Source: Bradyrhizobium sp. dw_78
GTDB taxonomy: Bacteria; Pseudomonadota; Alphaproteobacteria; Rhizobiales; Xanthobacteraceae
DNA: 64,000 nt
Direction of reading: 5' to 3'
Assembly: GCF_018449525.1 (NCBI RefSeq)
Contig: NZ_JAAVUS010000008.1
Coordinates: 124,001-188,000, forward strand
Shown: one piece after another, positions 16,429 to 25,547 of the stretch
How positions within the stretch are numbered: position 1 is the first letter of the stretch
How the letters are laid out: every line of letters begins with the position of its first letter
Notes under the pieces: model-generated
What the model was told of the DNA's origin: nothing
Database searches by the model: none
What the model saw: the letters and a program-made list of their open reading frames with translations, nothing else
Made by a program: the position numbers and the translations under genes

Positions 16429-19245
16429 CTATTGTCCAAGCCGTTCGATCAGCGCCGGCGCATGCACCTGGTCGGCCTTGTAATTGCCGGTCAGCGTGTA
16501 CATCACGATGTTGACGCCGGCGCGGAAGGCGAATTCGCGTTGCCGCGGCTCGCCCGGCGTCAGCGGCAGCATCGCCTGGCCGTCCGGACGGATCGCCCAG
16601 GCGCCGGCCAGATCGTTCGAGGTGATGATGATCGGGGAGACGCCGTCGCCGCCGCGGGCGGGATGCGCGGTGCCGTCCTCGTCATCCTCATGCGGCAGCG
16701 CCTCAACCCAGGTCTGCCCCGACGTAAAGCGGCCCGGAAAGTCGCGCAGCAGATAGAACGTCTTGGTCAGGACGTGATCGCGCGGCACCGGTTCAAGCTC
16801 GGGAACGTCCAGCGCGGAAAGAATCTCGCGCAAGGTTTGCATGCCCGGCGTCTGCGAAGCGCCAGCTTCGCCCGGCGGCGCCTCGATGGCGTCGCGGGTA
16901 TCGAACACCACGGTGCCGCCGTTCTTCATGTAGGCGTCGATGCGGTTGAGGGCGTCCTGCGGCGGCTTCGGCGCGCCTGGCACTACGGGCCAGTAGATCA
17001 TAGGAAAGAACGCCAGTTCGTCATGCGCCGGATCGATGCCGACGGGATCGCCGGCTTCCAGCGCGGTGCGCTGGGCGAGAAACAGCGTCAGGCCGGCCAT
17101 GCCCGCCTTGACGATGGAATCCACGTCGGCATTGCCGGTGACGACATAGGCGAGCCGGGTCTGCGTGGTCGCCTTGATCGCAAAATCATCCTTTTCGTCG
17201 GCGCGCGACGGCGAGGGCGCGGCCATCATCGCGGACAGCAGGACGGCGAATGCGATGGCTGCCGAAACCGTTCGCCGCCTGAACAGGGCGGCGAGGCCGG
17301 CGCCAAGCAGCGCGACGATGATGGCGTCGATCAGGAACAGCGCCAGTGACGACGACAGCAGGATACCGCGCAAATCCTTCGGCTCGGAATTGGTGTAGCT
17401 GCCGCGCCGCGCCCGCAGCGGCGAGATATCCAGTGGCGCGATGCGATCCGTTGCCGCGAGCGTGTTGACCGCGATTGGCCCGTCGGCCGGGCCATAGAAG
17501 CCGGGCGGATGATCCGCCGCCGCCCGATCGTGGAAGTCCGAAGGAATCGGCTTGGCGGTCGAGGGTGGCGGCCCGAACGCGCCAAAGCCGTCGAGCGTGC
17601 GCAGCGGCGCCACCGTCTCGGTATTGGCCGTCCTGGTGACGGCCGCATCCGGATTGGACGCATAACCCGCCAGATCGACGATCCGCCGCAGCATTTCGAC
17701 GAAGGTGCCGGACATCGGCAGATCGGACCAGCGCATGTCGGCGCTGACGTGAAACAGGCTCACCAGACCCTTGCCGCGGCGTTCGCCCGTCACCAGCGGC
17801 GTTCCGTCTTCCAGCGAGGCCCAGGTTCGCGTCGCCAGCGCGGCGTCCGGCTCGGCCAGCACCTGGCGGTTGACGGTGATGTCGTTCGGCACGGCAAGGC
17901 CGGCGAACGGTCCGCCGGAGGAGAACGAGGCGAGGTGCTGCGGCTTTTCCCAAGTCAGGCTGCCGCCAAGGGTGCGTCCGCCGCTGCGCAGCTTCACAGG
18001 CACCAGATCGTCGTCTTCTGACTGCGCCAGCCGCGGGCCGGCGAAACGTACCAGCACGCCGCCCTGTTCGATCCAGGCGTCGAGGCGTTCGCGAATTTCG
18101 GGCGACAGCGTGCCGACGTCCGCGAGCACCATCATCGGCAGCTTCTGGTCGAGAAATTGCGTGATGGTCTGTTGCGGTGCGCCGCGATCGCCGAGCCGGA
18201 TGTCGGCGAACGGCGCCAGCGCGCGGGTGAGGTAGAATGTCGGCGCGAGCAGCGGCTGCGACGTGTCGCTGGTCGATCCGCTGACGATGCCGATCGAGCG
18301 CCGACGCCAGCGTTTGTCGAGCAGTTGCACCGCGCCGGCCGAGCGTTCGCCCGCGATCTCAAGCCGCGCGATATCGTTGCGCAGTTCGACCGGCAGGTCG
18401 AACGAGGCTTCGGTCTCGCGATTCTGCGCGTCGAAGCTATAGCGAGCCTCGCCGATCGGCGACCCCTTCAGGTCGAGCGCGCGCACGACGCCGGAGCCGA
18501 TCCCGCCGCTGTCGGCGCGCAGCACCTTCACGGTCATCTTCGCCGCGGCGTTTTCGGCGGCGGCCAGCGCGAGCGGGGTGGGCGTGCCGTCCTTGAAAAC
18601 CGTCAACGTGCGATCCCCGATCGTCTTGCCCAGGCCTTCGATGAATTCCGGTCCGCGCGCGGTGTCGACGCCGTCCGACAGCCAAGCAATCTCGCAATCG
18701 CCCGTGGCCTGCAGGAAACGTCCGATCATGGGCAGGGTTTCAACCCGCTCGATCGAATAGGGCTTTGGCTCCAGCTGGCGCAGCGCCACCCGCGCGGTGC
18801 CGGCAGGCATCAGGGTGATATCGCGTGTCGGCTCGGACAGCGGAATCAGCGCGACAGGGCGGCGGTCGCCGTCGGCCTGCGTGATCAACTCGTCCGCGGC
18901 CTTGACGCGAACGTCCCAGCTTGCCGCCGCGCTCCAGCCGTCATCGAGCAGGATCGCCAGCGGCGCACGGCTGCGCGTGGCGCCGGTCTGCGGATTCCAG
19001 GTCGGCCCCGCGGCGGCGAAAATGATCAGTGCCGCCGCCAACAGGCGCAACGCCGTCAGCCACCAGGGCGTCCGCGACGGCGTCTCCTCCTTCGGCGCGA
19101 TGTCGAACAACAGCCGTGTCGGCGGAAACTCGATGCGCCGCGGCCGCGGCGGCATCACCCGCAACATCCACCACAGCACCGGCAGGCTCAACAGGCCCAG
19201 CAGCAAAGCGGGTTCGGCGAAGGAAAGCGGCAGCCCGGCCATCAT
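16429..19245 (-). CDS. BatA-like N-terminal plus DUF4159 domain membrane protein
   Basis: A 938-residue protein. The N-terminal 90 residues form the aerotolerance (BatA-type) double-membrane-helix domain: LLLGLLSLPVLWWMLRVMPPRPRRIEFPP, then TPWWLTALRLLAAALIIFAAAGPTW. A long soluble VWA/amidotransferase-like part follows, then further membrane helices near 635-655 and 665-685. The C-terminal 230 residues are DUF4159 (FPMIYWPVVPGA, RIDAYMKNGGTVVFDTRDA, GRFTSGQTWVEAL). Its ATG (19245 or 19242) overlaps the stop of the DUF58 gene, so it is translationally coupled in the MoxR-DUF58 operon. Known members are conserved in Alphaproteobacteria without an assigned role. Confidence 0.8.
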   Translation of the reverse strand: MMAGLPLSFAEPALLLGLLSLPVLWWMLRVMPPRPRRIEFPPTRLLFDIAPKEETPSRTPWWLTALRLLAAALIIFAAAGPTWNPQTGATRSRAPLAILLDDGWSAAASWDVRVKAADELITQADGDRRPVALIPLSEPTRDITLMPAGTARVALRQLEPKPYSIERVETLPMIGRFLQATGDCEIAWLSDGVDTARGPEFIEGLGKTIGDRTLTVFKDGTPTPLALAAAENAAAKMTVKVLRADSGGIGSGVVRALDLKGSPIGEARYSFDAQNRETEASFDLPVELRNDIARLEIAGERSAGAVQLLDKRWRRRSIGIVSGSTSDTSQPLLAPTFYLTRALAPFADIRLGDRGAPQQTITQFLDQKLPMMVLADVGTLSPEIRERLDAWIEQGGVLVRFAGPRLAQSEDDDLVPVKLRSGGRTLGGSLTWEKPQHLASFSSGGPFAGLAVPNDITVNRQVLAEPDAALATRTWASLEDGTPLVTGERRGKGLVSLFHVSADMRWSDLPMSGTFVEMLRRIVDLAGYASNPDAAVTRTANTETVAPLRTLDGFGAFGPPPSTAKPIPSDFHDRAAADHPPGFYGPADGPIAVNTLAATDRIAPLDISPLRARRGSYTNSEPKDLRGILLSSSLALFLIDAIIVALLGAGLAALFRRRTVSAAIAFAVLLSAMMAAPSPSRADEKDDFAIKATTQTRLAYVVTGNADVDSIVKAGMAGLTLFLAQRTALEAGDPVGIDPAHDELAFFPMIYWPVVPGAPKPPQDALNRIDAYMKNGGTVVFDTRDAIEAPPGEAGASQTPGMQTLREILSALDVPELEPVPRDHVLTKTFYLLRDFPGRFTSGQTWVEALPHEDDEDGTAHPARGGDGVSPIIITSNDLAGAWAIRPDGQAMLPLTPGEPRQREFAFRAGVNIVMYTLTGNYKADQVHAPALIERLGQ

Positions 19246-20186
19246 GCGCTTCGTCCTGCCTTGACGGTCGCGGCGCGTGCGCCCGACTTGCTTACCATCA
19301 TGCCGCTATGCAGGAACAACAACAGTTCGGCGGCCGAGCGGTCGGTGGTGTGGATCGAAAACAGCCAGTCGAGCTTGTCGGTCTCGGCGCGAATCTGGTC
19401 GCGGTGAAGCGCAAGGCGCGCGACATAGTCGGTTGCCCATCGCTCCGCGCGGCCGGCAGTGACCACGCCGCCGCCTTCCGGCTCGACGAATTCGACACGG
19501 CCGGAATAGGGAAAGCTCTCTTCGGCCGGATCGACGATCTGGATCAGCGTGCCATGCGCGCCGGAGGCCGAGAGGCCGGCGAGCATGGTTTTGATTTCAG
19601 GGATCGGCGACCAGAAATCCGACAGCACCACGATCTCGGCCAGTGCTGACGGGATGAACGACGGCGGCAGGCTCGGCCGGTCGGCGGCGTCATGCAGCAT
19701 CGCCTGCGCCATCTTGTCGATCACGCTACGGCTTGCGGTGGGATTCATCAGGCCGGGAACGCCGACGCGCTCGCCGCCCGCGACCAGCAATTCGGCCAGC
19801 GCGAAAGTGACGATCAAAGCGCGCTCCAGCTTGCTGTCGCGCGCCTGCCTGGAGGCAAACGCCATCGACGGCGAACGGTCCGGCCACAGCCACACCGTAT
19901 GCGCCGCTTCCCATTCCTGCTCGCGGACATAGAGATGATCGTCGCGCGCCGAGCGGCGCCAGTCGACATTCTGCGACGGTTCGCCGGAATTGAAGCGGCG
20001 GTATTGCCAGAAGCTTTCCCCAGTGCCGGCGCGCCGCCTGCCATGCAGGCCGTGGATCACGTTGGCGGCGATGCGACGAGCTTCCAGCACAAGGCGCGGC
20101 AGCGAGGCGGCGAGCGTTCGGCTTTCGCCATCGGCACGTCGGACTGCTGTGATCTCCTTGGCTTTGAGCGTGTCGTCTTCTGCCAT
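19242..20186 (-). CDS. DUF58 domain-containing protein
   Basis: A 314-residue cytoplasmic DUF58 protein, the usual partner of MoxR ATPases. The hallmark block FNSGEPSQNVDWRRSARDDH followed by LYVREQEWEAAHTVWLWPDRSPSM is at about residues 67-110; the second half is VWA-like, with IVVLSDFWSP near 200. ATG at 20186 lies inside the MoxR stop (TGATG), so the two are coupled; a TTG one codon earlier is less likely. It is probably the adaptor linking the ATPase to its membrane-bound VWA partners encoded downstream. Confidence 0.9.
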   Translation of the reverse strand: MAEDDTLKAKEITAVRRADGESRTLAASLPRLVLEARRIAANVIHGLHGRRRAGTGESFWQYRRFNSGEPSQNVDWRRSARDDHLYVREQEWEAAHTVWLWPDRSPSMAFASRQARDSKLERALIVTFALAELLVAGGERVGVPGLMNPTASRSVIDKMAQAMLHDAADRPSLPPSFIPSALAEIVVLSDFWSPIPEIKTMLAGLSASGAHGTLIQIVDPAEESFPYSGRVEFVEPEGGGVVTAGRAERWATDYVARLALHRDQIRAETDKLDWLFSIHTTDRSAAELLLFLHSGMMVSKSGARAATVKAGRSA

Positions 20187-21190
20187 CAACCGATCCGCGC
20201 TTTCAATTGCCGGATCACGTCGGGAATGGTGCGGCCCTCGGCGCGGGCGGAGAAGGTCAGCGCCATGCGATGCTTCAGTACCGGCTCGGCGAGGTCGAGC
20301 ACGTCGTCGATCGAAGGCGCGAGACGACCATCGAGCAACGCGCGGGCGCGAACCGCGAGCATCAGCGACTGGCTGGCGCGGGGACCCGGTCCCCAGGCGA
20401 TCAGCTTGCCGGCTTCTCCGGCTTCGGGACCCGGACGCGCCGAGCGCACCAGCGATAGGATCGCCTCGACGACGGAATCGCCGACCGGCAGCCGCCGCAC
20501 CAGCCGCTGCGCCGTCAGCAGGATGTCGGCGTCCATCGCCACCTTGGCCAGCGTTTCATCCGCGCCGGTGGTTTCGAACAGGATGCGACGTTCGGCATCG
20601 CGATCCGGATAATCGACATCGATCTCCATCAGGAAGCGATCGAGCTGCGCTTCCGGCAGCGGATAGGTGCCTTCCTGCTCCAGCGGATTTTGCGTCGCCA
20701 GCACATGGAACGGTTTCGGCAGATCATGCCGCGCGCCGGCGACCGTGATGTGCTGCTCCTGCATGGCCTGCAACAGCGCCGATTGCGTGCGCGGGCTGGC
20801 GCGGTTGATTTCGTCCGCCATCAGGAGCTGCGCGAACACCGGGCCCGCGATGAAACGGAACGATCGCTTGCCGGCGCTCGACTCGTCCAGCACCTCGGCG
20901 CCGAGAATATCCGACGGCATCAGGTCCGGTGTGAACTGGATGCGCTTGGCGTCGAGCCCGAGCGTCGTTCCCAGCGTCTCGACCAGCTTGGTCTTGGCAA
21001 GGCCGGGCACGCCGATCAGGAGCGCGTGGCCGCCCGACAGGATCGTCACCAGCGTGTTCTCGATGACGCGGTCCTGACCGAAGATGACGGTTGCGATCGC
21101 CTCCTTGGCCGCGCGAATTTGCCCCGCGACCTGCTCGGCCGAGCGGACGATCACATCTTCCAGTTTTTCGACACTGTCCGCGCCTGCCAT
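20186..21190 (-). CDS. MoxR family AAA+ ATPase
   Basis: A 334-residue AAA+ protein that starts the four-gene operon. Walker A is GVPGLAKTK at about 60-68, Walker B LLMADEINRA near 126-135, and sensor and arginine-finger regions follow (RTQSALLQAMQE, ATQNPLEQEGTYPLPEAQLDRF); the C-terminal lid domain ends the protein. MoxR ATPases act as chaperones that insert metals or assemble complexes together with VWA proteins. A GGAG six nucleotides before ATG supports the start. It is divergent from the DUF1285 operon with a 267-nt gap that must hold both promoters; no specific operator was recognised there. Confidence 0.93.
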   Translation of the reverse strand: MAGADSVEKLEDVIVRSAEQVAGQIRAAKEAIATVIFGQDRVIENTLVTILSGGHALLIGVPGLAKTKLVETLGTTLGLDAKRIQFTPDLMPSDILGAEVLDESSAGKRSFRFIAGPVFAQLLMADEINRASPRTQSALLQAMQEQHITVAGARHDLPKPFHVLATQNPLEQEGTYPLPEAQLDRFLMEIDVDYPDRDAERRILFETTGADETLAKVAMDADILLTAQRLVRRLPVGDSVVEAILSLVRSARPGPEAGEAGKLIAWGPGPRASQSLMLAVRARALLDGRLAPSIDDVLDLAEPVLKHRMALTFSARAEGRTIPDVIRQLKARIG

Positions 21191-21457
21191 CCATCACTCC
21201 CTCACAAAACCGCCGCCGCTGGCGTCGTCATGCCATGAACCCCATGCTAAACCTATGCAAAGCCCATGCATTCGTTGAATTAAAGTATCCCCATATTATC
21301 GGTATTACAGGGTATGAACGGCATCACGATATGGCGAGTTTGGCTTTAAGATTCCACAGCAGATTCCAGCCGCGCTCGCGTCCGGACCGCAAACGAACGC
21401 TGCAGTGATGCCTGCACCAATCGTGCCAGATGGAAGCAATCAGATTCAGGGCAAACA

Positions 21458-22069
21458 ATGGCGAAGCAAGGGCAGATCCCGCATCAAGGCCTTGAAGGAT
21501 TGACCGCCGCGGCCCGCGACGCCGCCAATGCCGGCTCCGGAGAGAAGAGTCTGCCGCCGGTGCATTTGTGGAATCCACCGTTCTGCGGCGATCTCGATAT
21601 CCGAATCGCCGGCGATGGAACATGGTTCTACATGGGAACGCCGATCGGGCGGCCGGCACTGGTGCGGCTGTTCTCGACGATTCTGAAGCGCGAGGACGGC
21701 AAGCACTTTCTCGTGACTCCGGTGGAGAAGGTCGGCATCCGCGTCGACGACGCGCCATTCCTTGCCGTCGAGATGCGCCAGGAGAACGACGAGAGTGGCA
21801 GGCTGCTGCGGTTCCGCACCAATGTCGATGACTGGGTTGTTTGCGACGCCGCGCATCCGCTGCGGTTCAAGACGGCGGCTGACGGTGGCCTCACGCCCTA
21901 TCTGCACGTCCGCGCCGATTTGTGGGCCAAGGTGACACGGGCGGTCTATTACGATCTGGTTGACATCAGCGAGGAGCGAGTGGTCGATGGCCGTCCGATG
22001 TTCGGGGTGGCATCCGGCGGCGCATTCTTCGCGATGGCCGATGCGGAGCAGGTGAGGGCGGCGCTTTGA
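21458..22069 (+). CDS. DUF1285 domain-containing protein
   Basis: A 203-residue member of the DUF1285 family, recognisable by LWNPPFCGDLDIRIAGDGTWFYMGTPIGRPALVRLFSTIL near residues 31-70 and the later VTPVEKVGIRVDDAPFLAVE. Structures of the family show a small beta-rich two-domain fold, but no role is known. First gene of a tight operon: its TGA overlaps the TTG start of the Nudix gene. This DUF1285 - Nudix - DUF6111 - CCA order, divergent from MoxR, is to my knowledge common in Rhizobiales, which suggests a household role. Confidence 0.9.
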   Translation: MAKQGQIPHQGLEGLTAAARDAANAGSGEKSLPPVHLWNPPFCGDLDIRIAGDGTWFYMGTPIGRPALVRLFSTILKREDGKHFLVTPVEKVGIRVDDAPFLAVEMRQENDESGRLLRFRTNVDDWVVCDAAHPLRFKTAADGGLTPYLHVRADLWAKVTRAVYYDLVDISEERVVDGRPMFGVASGGAFFAMADAEQVRAAL

Positions 22070-22737
22070 ACGAGCCGATGGTGAAGACGGAACCCGCCGC
22101 GATCTCCTCTGCGGAGTTCTTCGAGCGCGCCCGCGCACGGCTGCGCTTCGACGTTCCGCCCGGCCTGGTCGACCCGAACATCATTCCGCCGAGCGGCGAT
22201 GCCGGCACCGACCGCATGCTTGAGATCATCGCGCGCGAGCAGCCGGTGCGTCCCGCGGCGGTGTTGATTGCGGTGGTGGATCATCCGGAGCCGACCGTGC
22301 TGCTGACGCAGCGGTCGGCGCATCTCAACGAGCATGCCGGCCAGATCTCCTTTCCCGGCGGCAAGATCGATGCGACCGACGCTTCGCCGCTTGATACGGC
22401 GTTGCGCGAGGCTTTTGAGGAGGTCGGCCTCGCGCGCGAGTTCGTCGACCCGATCGGCTATCTCGATCTCTATGGCACCAGCTTCGGATTTCGTATCCTG
22501 CCGACGGTGGCGCGGGTCCGGCCGGGCTTCAGGCTGCGCATCAACCAGGCCGAGGTTGACGACGCGTTTGAGGTGCCGCTGGCATTCCTGATGAATCCGG
22601 CGAACCATCAACTGCACAGCCGGGATTTCCGCGGTATCACCCGATCCTATTACGCTATGCCGTATGCGGAACGTTACATCTGGGGGGCGACCGCCGGAAT
22701 CCTGCGCGTGTTGTATGAGCGGATCTATCTATCATGA
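22066..22737 (+). CDS. CoA pyrophosphatase (NudL-type Nudix hydrolase)
   Basis: A 223-residue Nudix enzyme that would hydrolyse coenzyme A to phosphopantetheine and 3',5'-ADP. The CoA-ase signature LTQRSAHLNEHAGQISFPGG is at about 80-99 and the catalytic box continues GKIDATDASPLDTALREAFEEVGL (about 99-122) with the REAFEEVG glutamates intact. The best start is TTG at 22066, which overlaps the previous stop (TTGA) and has a GAGG-rich stretch upstream; ATG at 22078 is an alternative giving 219 residues. Third-gene coupling follows: its stop overlaps the ATG of the DUF6111 gene. Confidence 0.9.
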   Translation: MNEPMVKTEPAAISSAEFFERARARLRFDVPPGLVDPNIIPPSGDAGTDRMLEIIAREQPVRPAAVLIAVVDHPEPTVLLTQRSAHLNEHAGQISFPGGKIDATDASPLDTALREAFEEVGLAREFVDPIGYLDLYGTSFGFRILPTVARVRPGFRLRINQAEVDDAFEVPLAFLMNPANHQLHSRDFRGITRSYYAMPYAERYIWGATAGILRVLYERIYLS

Positions 22738-22997
22738 TCCGTCCGGCTTTGACCGAAGTCGGACTTTTCCTGATCCCTTTTGCGGTCTATGTCGTGTTTC
22801 TGATAGCGTCGCGTTCCGGATTTCTGGTGCGGGCGTCATGGCCGCTGCATGTCGTCGCCAAACTCGCGGTGGGTTCGCTGGTGCTTGCCTTGATCGGTTT
22901 CGCTTTGCTGGCGCATTTTTCCGGTGCGCCGCCCAACTCGACCTATATCCCCGCGCATATCGAGAACGGCAAATTCGTGCCCGGAGTTGAAAAATGA
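22734..22997 (+). CDS. DUF6111 family small membrane protein
   Basis: An 87-residue protein with two membrane helices (about 8-25 and 41-61) and a short hydrophilic tail NSTYIPAHIENGKFVPGVEK. It matches the short DUF6111 family of Alphaproteobacteria. It overlaps the genes on both sides by four nucleotides (ATGA), so it is translated as part of the CoA pyrophosphatase - CCA transferase operon. Function is unknown. Confidence 0.85.
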   Translation: MIRPALTEVGLFLIPFAVYVVFLIASRSGFLVRASWPLHVVAKLAVGSLVLALIGFALLAHFSGAPPNSTYIPAHIENGKFVPGVEK

Positions 22998-24250
22998 CGG
23001 ATGCACGCGTGCTTGATGACGTGCCCTGGCTCCGTTCCGGGCCGCCTGCGCGCGTGCTCGCGCTATTGAACGGCGACAGCACGGAAGCGCGCGTGGTCGG
23101 CGGCGCGGTGCGCAACGCGTTGCTCGGGATTCCGGTCGGCGATATCGACATCGCGACCACGGCATTGCCCGACGAGGTGATCCGCCGTGCCAAAGAAGCC
23201 GGCATCAAGAGCGTGCCGACCGGCATCGAACACGGCACCGTGACGCTGGTGGTCGATGCACAGCCGTTCGAGGTCACGACGCTGCGTGAGGACATCGAGA
23301 CCTTCGGCCGCAAGGCCAAGGTCGCGTTCGGCCGCGACTGGGCGCGCGACGCGGCGCGGCGCGACTTCACCATCAACGGCCTGTCGGTCGGCGCCGATCG
23401 TGTCGTGCATGATTACGTCGGCGGGCTCGCGGACATCGCCGCAAGGCGGGTGCGCTTCATCGGCGATCCCGATCGCCGCATCGCCGAGGATTACTTGCGC
23501 ATCCTCCGTTTCTTCCGCATTCACGCCGCCTATGGCGCAGGCGAGCCGGATCGCGCGGGATACCTCGCCTGCATTGCCGGGCGCGAAGGTCTTGCGACGT
23601 TGTCCGCCGAACGCGTCCGCATGGAAGTGCTGAAACTGATGGCGGCGAACGGTGCGGTCGCCGCCATCGAGGCGATGGCCGATGGCGGGCTGCTGCAGAC
23701 GATTTTCGGCGGCATCGGCTATATCGGCCCGTTCGCCGCCATGATCGCGATCGAGGGGTCGCTCGGACTTGAGCCGAATGCGGTCCGCCGGCTCGGCGCG
23801 TTGGCGGTCGCCGTCACCGAGGATGCAAGACGGCTCTCGGCGCAATTGCGGCTGACCAACAGCGAAACCAAAACTCTCGATTCCATGGGCCATCGCTGGT
23901 GGCGGCTCGCCGGCATGGACGAGGCGAGGGCGCGGCGGCTGCTTTATCGGCTGGGCGCGGAGCGTTACCGGGACCGGCTGCTGCTGGCATGGGCGCGTTC
24001 GGGCGCCGGCACGGACGATCTGTTCTGGCGGCAATTTGTCGGATTGCCGGAGCGCTGGAGCGCGCCGAAATTTCCGCTGAAGGCGGCTGACTTCATCGCG
24101 CGCGGCTTTGCCGAGGGCCCGGCGCTCGGACACGTCCTCACCCTGGCGGAAGACGCCTGGCTGGCGGCGGGTTTTCCGGTCGACGAACCTGCACTCAAAG
24201 CCATCGCCGATCAGACCGTCACGCGTTTCAACCACGACCACCGGCTATGA
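22994..24250 (+). CDS. cca: CCA tRNA nucleotidyltransferase
   Basis: A 418-residue class II nucleotidyltransferase that adds or repairs the 3' CCA end of tRNAs. The head domain shows GGAVRNALLG at 36-45 and the catalytic GDIDIAT at 49-55 (D-x-D), then the second strand with TGIEHGTVTL and the RRDFTINGLS motif C near 128-137. The neck motif EDYLRILRFFRIHAAYG follows near 168-184 and then the helical body. The full chain and motif order match alphaproteobacterial CCA enzymes. Last gene of its operon; it converges on hemF 23 nt away. Confidence 0.95.
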   Translation: MTDARVLDDVPWLRSGPPARVLALLNGDSTEARVVGGAVRNALLGIPVGDIDIATTALPDEVIRRAKEAGIKSVPTGIEHGTVTLVVDAQPFEVTTLREDIETFGRKAKVAFGRDWARDAARRDFTINGLSVGADRVVHDYVGGLADIAARRVRFIGDPDRRIAEDYLRILRFFRIHAAYGAGEPDRAGYLACIAGREGLATLSAERVRMEVLKLMAANGAVAAIEAMADGGLLQTIFGGIGYIGPFAAMIAIEGSLGLEPNAVRRLGALAVAVTEDARRLSAQLRLTNSETKTLDSMGHRWWRLAGMDEARARRLLYRLGAERYRDRLLLAWARSGAGTDDLFWRQFVGLPERWSAPKFPLKAADFIARGFAEGPALGHVLTLAEDAWLAAGFPVDEPALKAIADQTVTRFNHDHRL

Positions 24251-24273
24251 ACCTTGCGGCAGCTCTCGTAAGG

Positions 24274-25161
24274 TCACGGCCACTTCACCTCGGGCGGTAA
24301 CGAGGACAGAATCGAATCGACATTGCCGCCGGTTTTCAATCCGAAGATGGTGCCGCGGTCGTAGAGCAGGTTGAACTCGACATAGCGGCCGCGCCGGATC
24401 AACTGCTCCTCGCGGTCGGCGGCGCTCCACGGCTCGGCGTAATTGCGCCGGACCAGTTCGGGATAGATTTTCAGGAACGCGCGGCCGACATCCTGCGTGA
24501 AGGCGAAGTCGGCGCTCCAGTCGCCGCTGTCGTGCCAGTCGTAGAAAATGCCGCCGATGCCGCGCGCCTCCTTGCGGTGCGGCAGGTAGAAATACTCGTC
24601 GCACCATTTCCTGTATTTTTCGTAAGGCGCGATCGCCGCGTGCGCGTCGCAGGCGGCCTGCATCGCGGCGTGAAACGCGAGGGCGTCAGCGTCTTCCTGG
24701 GCGCGGCGGCGGTCGAGCACCGGCGTCAGGTCCGCGCCGCCGCCGAACCACGCCTTGGTGGTGACGACGAACCTCGTGTTCATATGCCCCGCCGGGATGT
24801 TCGGGTTGCGCAGATGCGCGATCAGCGAAATGCCGGAGGCCCAAAATCGGGGATCCTCGGCGGCGCCCGGAATCTGCGCGCGGAATTCGGGGGCGAATTC
24901 GCCATGCACCGTCGAGCAATGCACGCCGACCTTCTCGAATAGCCGCCCATGCATCACCGACATCACGCCGCCGCCGCCGGGGCTGCCGCTATGGTCGGTG
25001 CGATCCCAGGGCGTGCGCACGAAGCGTCCTGCATGGCCGGGATAGATCGCGGCAGGCGCCTCGTCCTCCAGTCTCTCGAAGGCCGCGCAGATGTCGTCGC
25101 GCAGGGTTTCGAACCAGTTCCGCGCGCGTGTCTTGCGGTCGTCGATCAGCGGGCCGTCCAT
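24274..25161 (-). CDS. hemF: Oxygen-dependent coproporphyrinogen III oxidase
   Basis: Converts coproporphyrinogen III to protoporphyrinogen IX in heme synthesis using oxygen. The 295-residue protein is the normal length. Diagnostic segments are SGSPGGGGVMSVMHGRLFEKVGVH (about 58-81), NTRFVVTTKAWFGGGADLTP (about 128-147) and FYLPHRKEARGIGGIFYDW. Start ATG at 25161 lies 7 nt after queD, so it closes a trmL-queE-queD-hemF operon. Oxygen-dependent HemF in a bacterium that may also live at low oxygen usually has an anaerobic partner (HemN) elsewhere; none is in this window. Confidence 0.96.
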   Translation of the reverse strand: MDGPLIDDRKTRARNWFETLRDDICAAFERLEDEAPAAIYPGHAGRFVRTPWDRTDHSGSPGGGGVMSVMHGRLFEKVGVHCSTVHGEFAPEFRAQIPGAAEDPRFWASGISLIAHLRNPNIPAGHMNTRFVVTTKAWFGGGADLTPVLDRRRAQEDADALAFHAAMQAACDAHAAIAPYEKYRKWCDEYFYLPHRKEARGIGGIFYDWHDSGDWSADFAFTQDVGRAFLKIYPELVRRNYAEPWSAADREEQLIRRGRYVEFNLLYDRGTIFGLKTGGNVDSILSSLPPEVKWP

Positions 25162-25168
25162 GCTTCAC

Positions 25169-25534
25169 CTAACCCTGAGGGCCGAAATAAGTGCAGCTTT
25201 CATTGCAACTGTCGCGGTGAACGCTGACGCGGGTGACGCGGCCGGCATGCTGGACCCGCTCCCAGATGAAGCGGGAGAGGTTTTCCAGCGTCGGCGGCCC
25301 GAGCGCGTCGATCTTGTTGAGCAGCTTGTGGTCGAGCATTTTCTGCACTTCCGCGATGCGGCGTTCGAGCAGGCCAAGGTCGAGCACCATCCCGGTCGCG
25401 GGATCGGGCGTGCCGCGGATGCTCACTTCGGCGCGAAAGGAGTGGCCATGAATCTCCTCGGAGGCAGGGCCAAGGGTCGTTCCAGGCAGCGCGTGCGCAG
25501 CCTCGAAGCGGAACGATTTCGTCAATTCCCACAT
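25169..25534 (-). CDS. queD: QueD-like 6-pyruvoyltetrahydropterin synthase homologue with ExxHGH motif
   Basis: A 121-residue COG0720 enzyme. Zinc ligands are His14 (FEAAH), His29 and His31 (HGH); DH at 68-69 and Glu84 complete the site, and the C-terminus CNESCTYFG resembles QueD. It is expected to make 6-carboxytetrahydropterin for queuosine, given queE 31 nt upstream. The usual catalytic Cys four residues before HGH is absent: the sequence is SEEIHGH, that is Glu26-x-x-His29-Gly-His31, the pattern of PTPS-III enzymes that bypass FolB in folate synthesis. ATG at 25534 is preferred because a longer frame would overlap queE. Family sure; exact reaction open. Confidence 0.85.
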   Translation of the reverse strand: MWELTKSFRFEAAHALPGTTLGPASEEIHGHSFRAEVSIRGTPDPATGMVLDLGLLERRIAEVQKMLDHKLLNKIDALGPPTLENLSRFIWERVQHAGRVTRVSVHRDSCNESCTYFGPQG

Positions 25535-25547
25535 CGGTAAATCCAAC

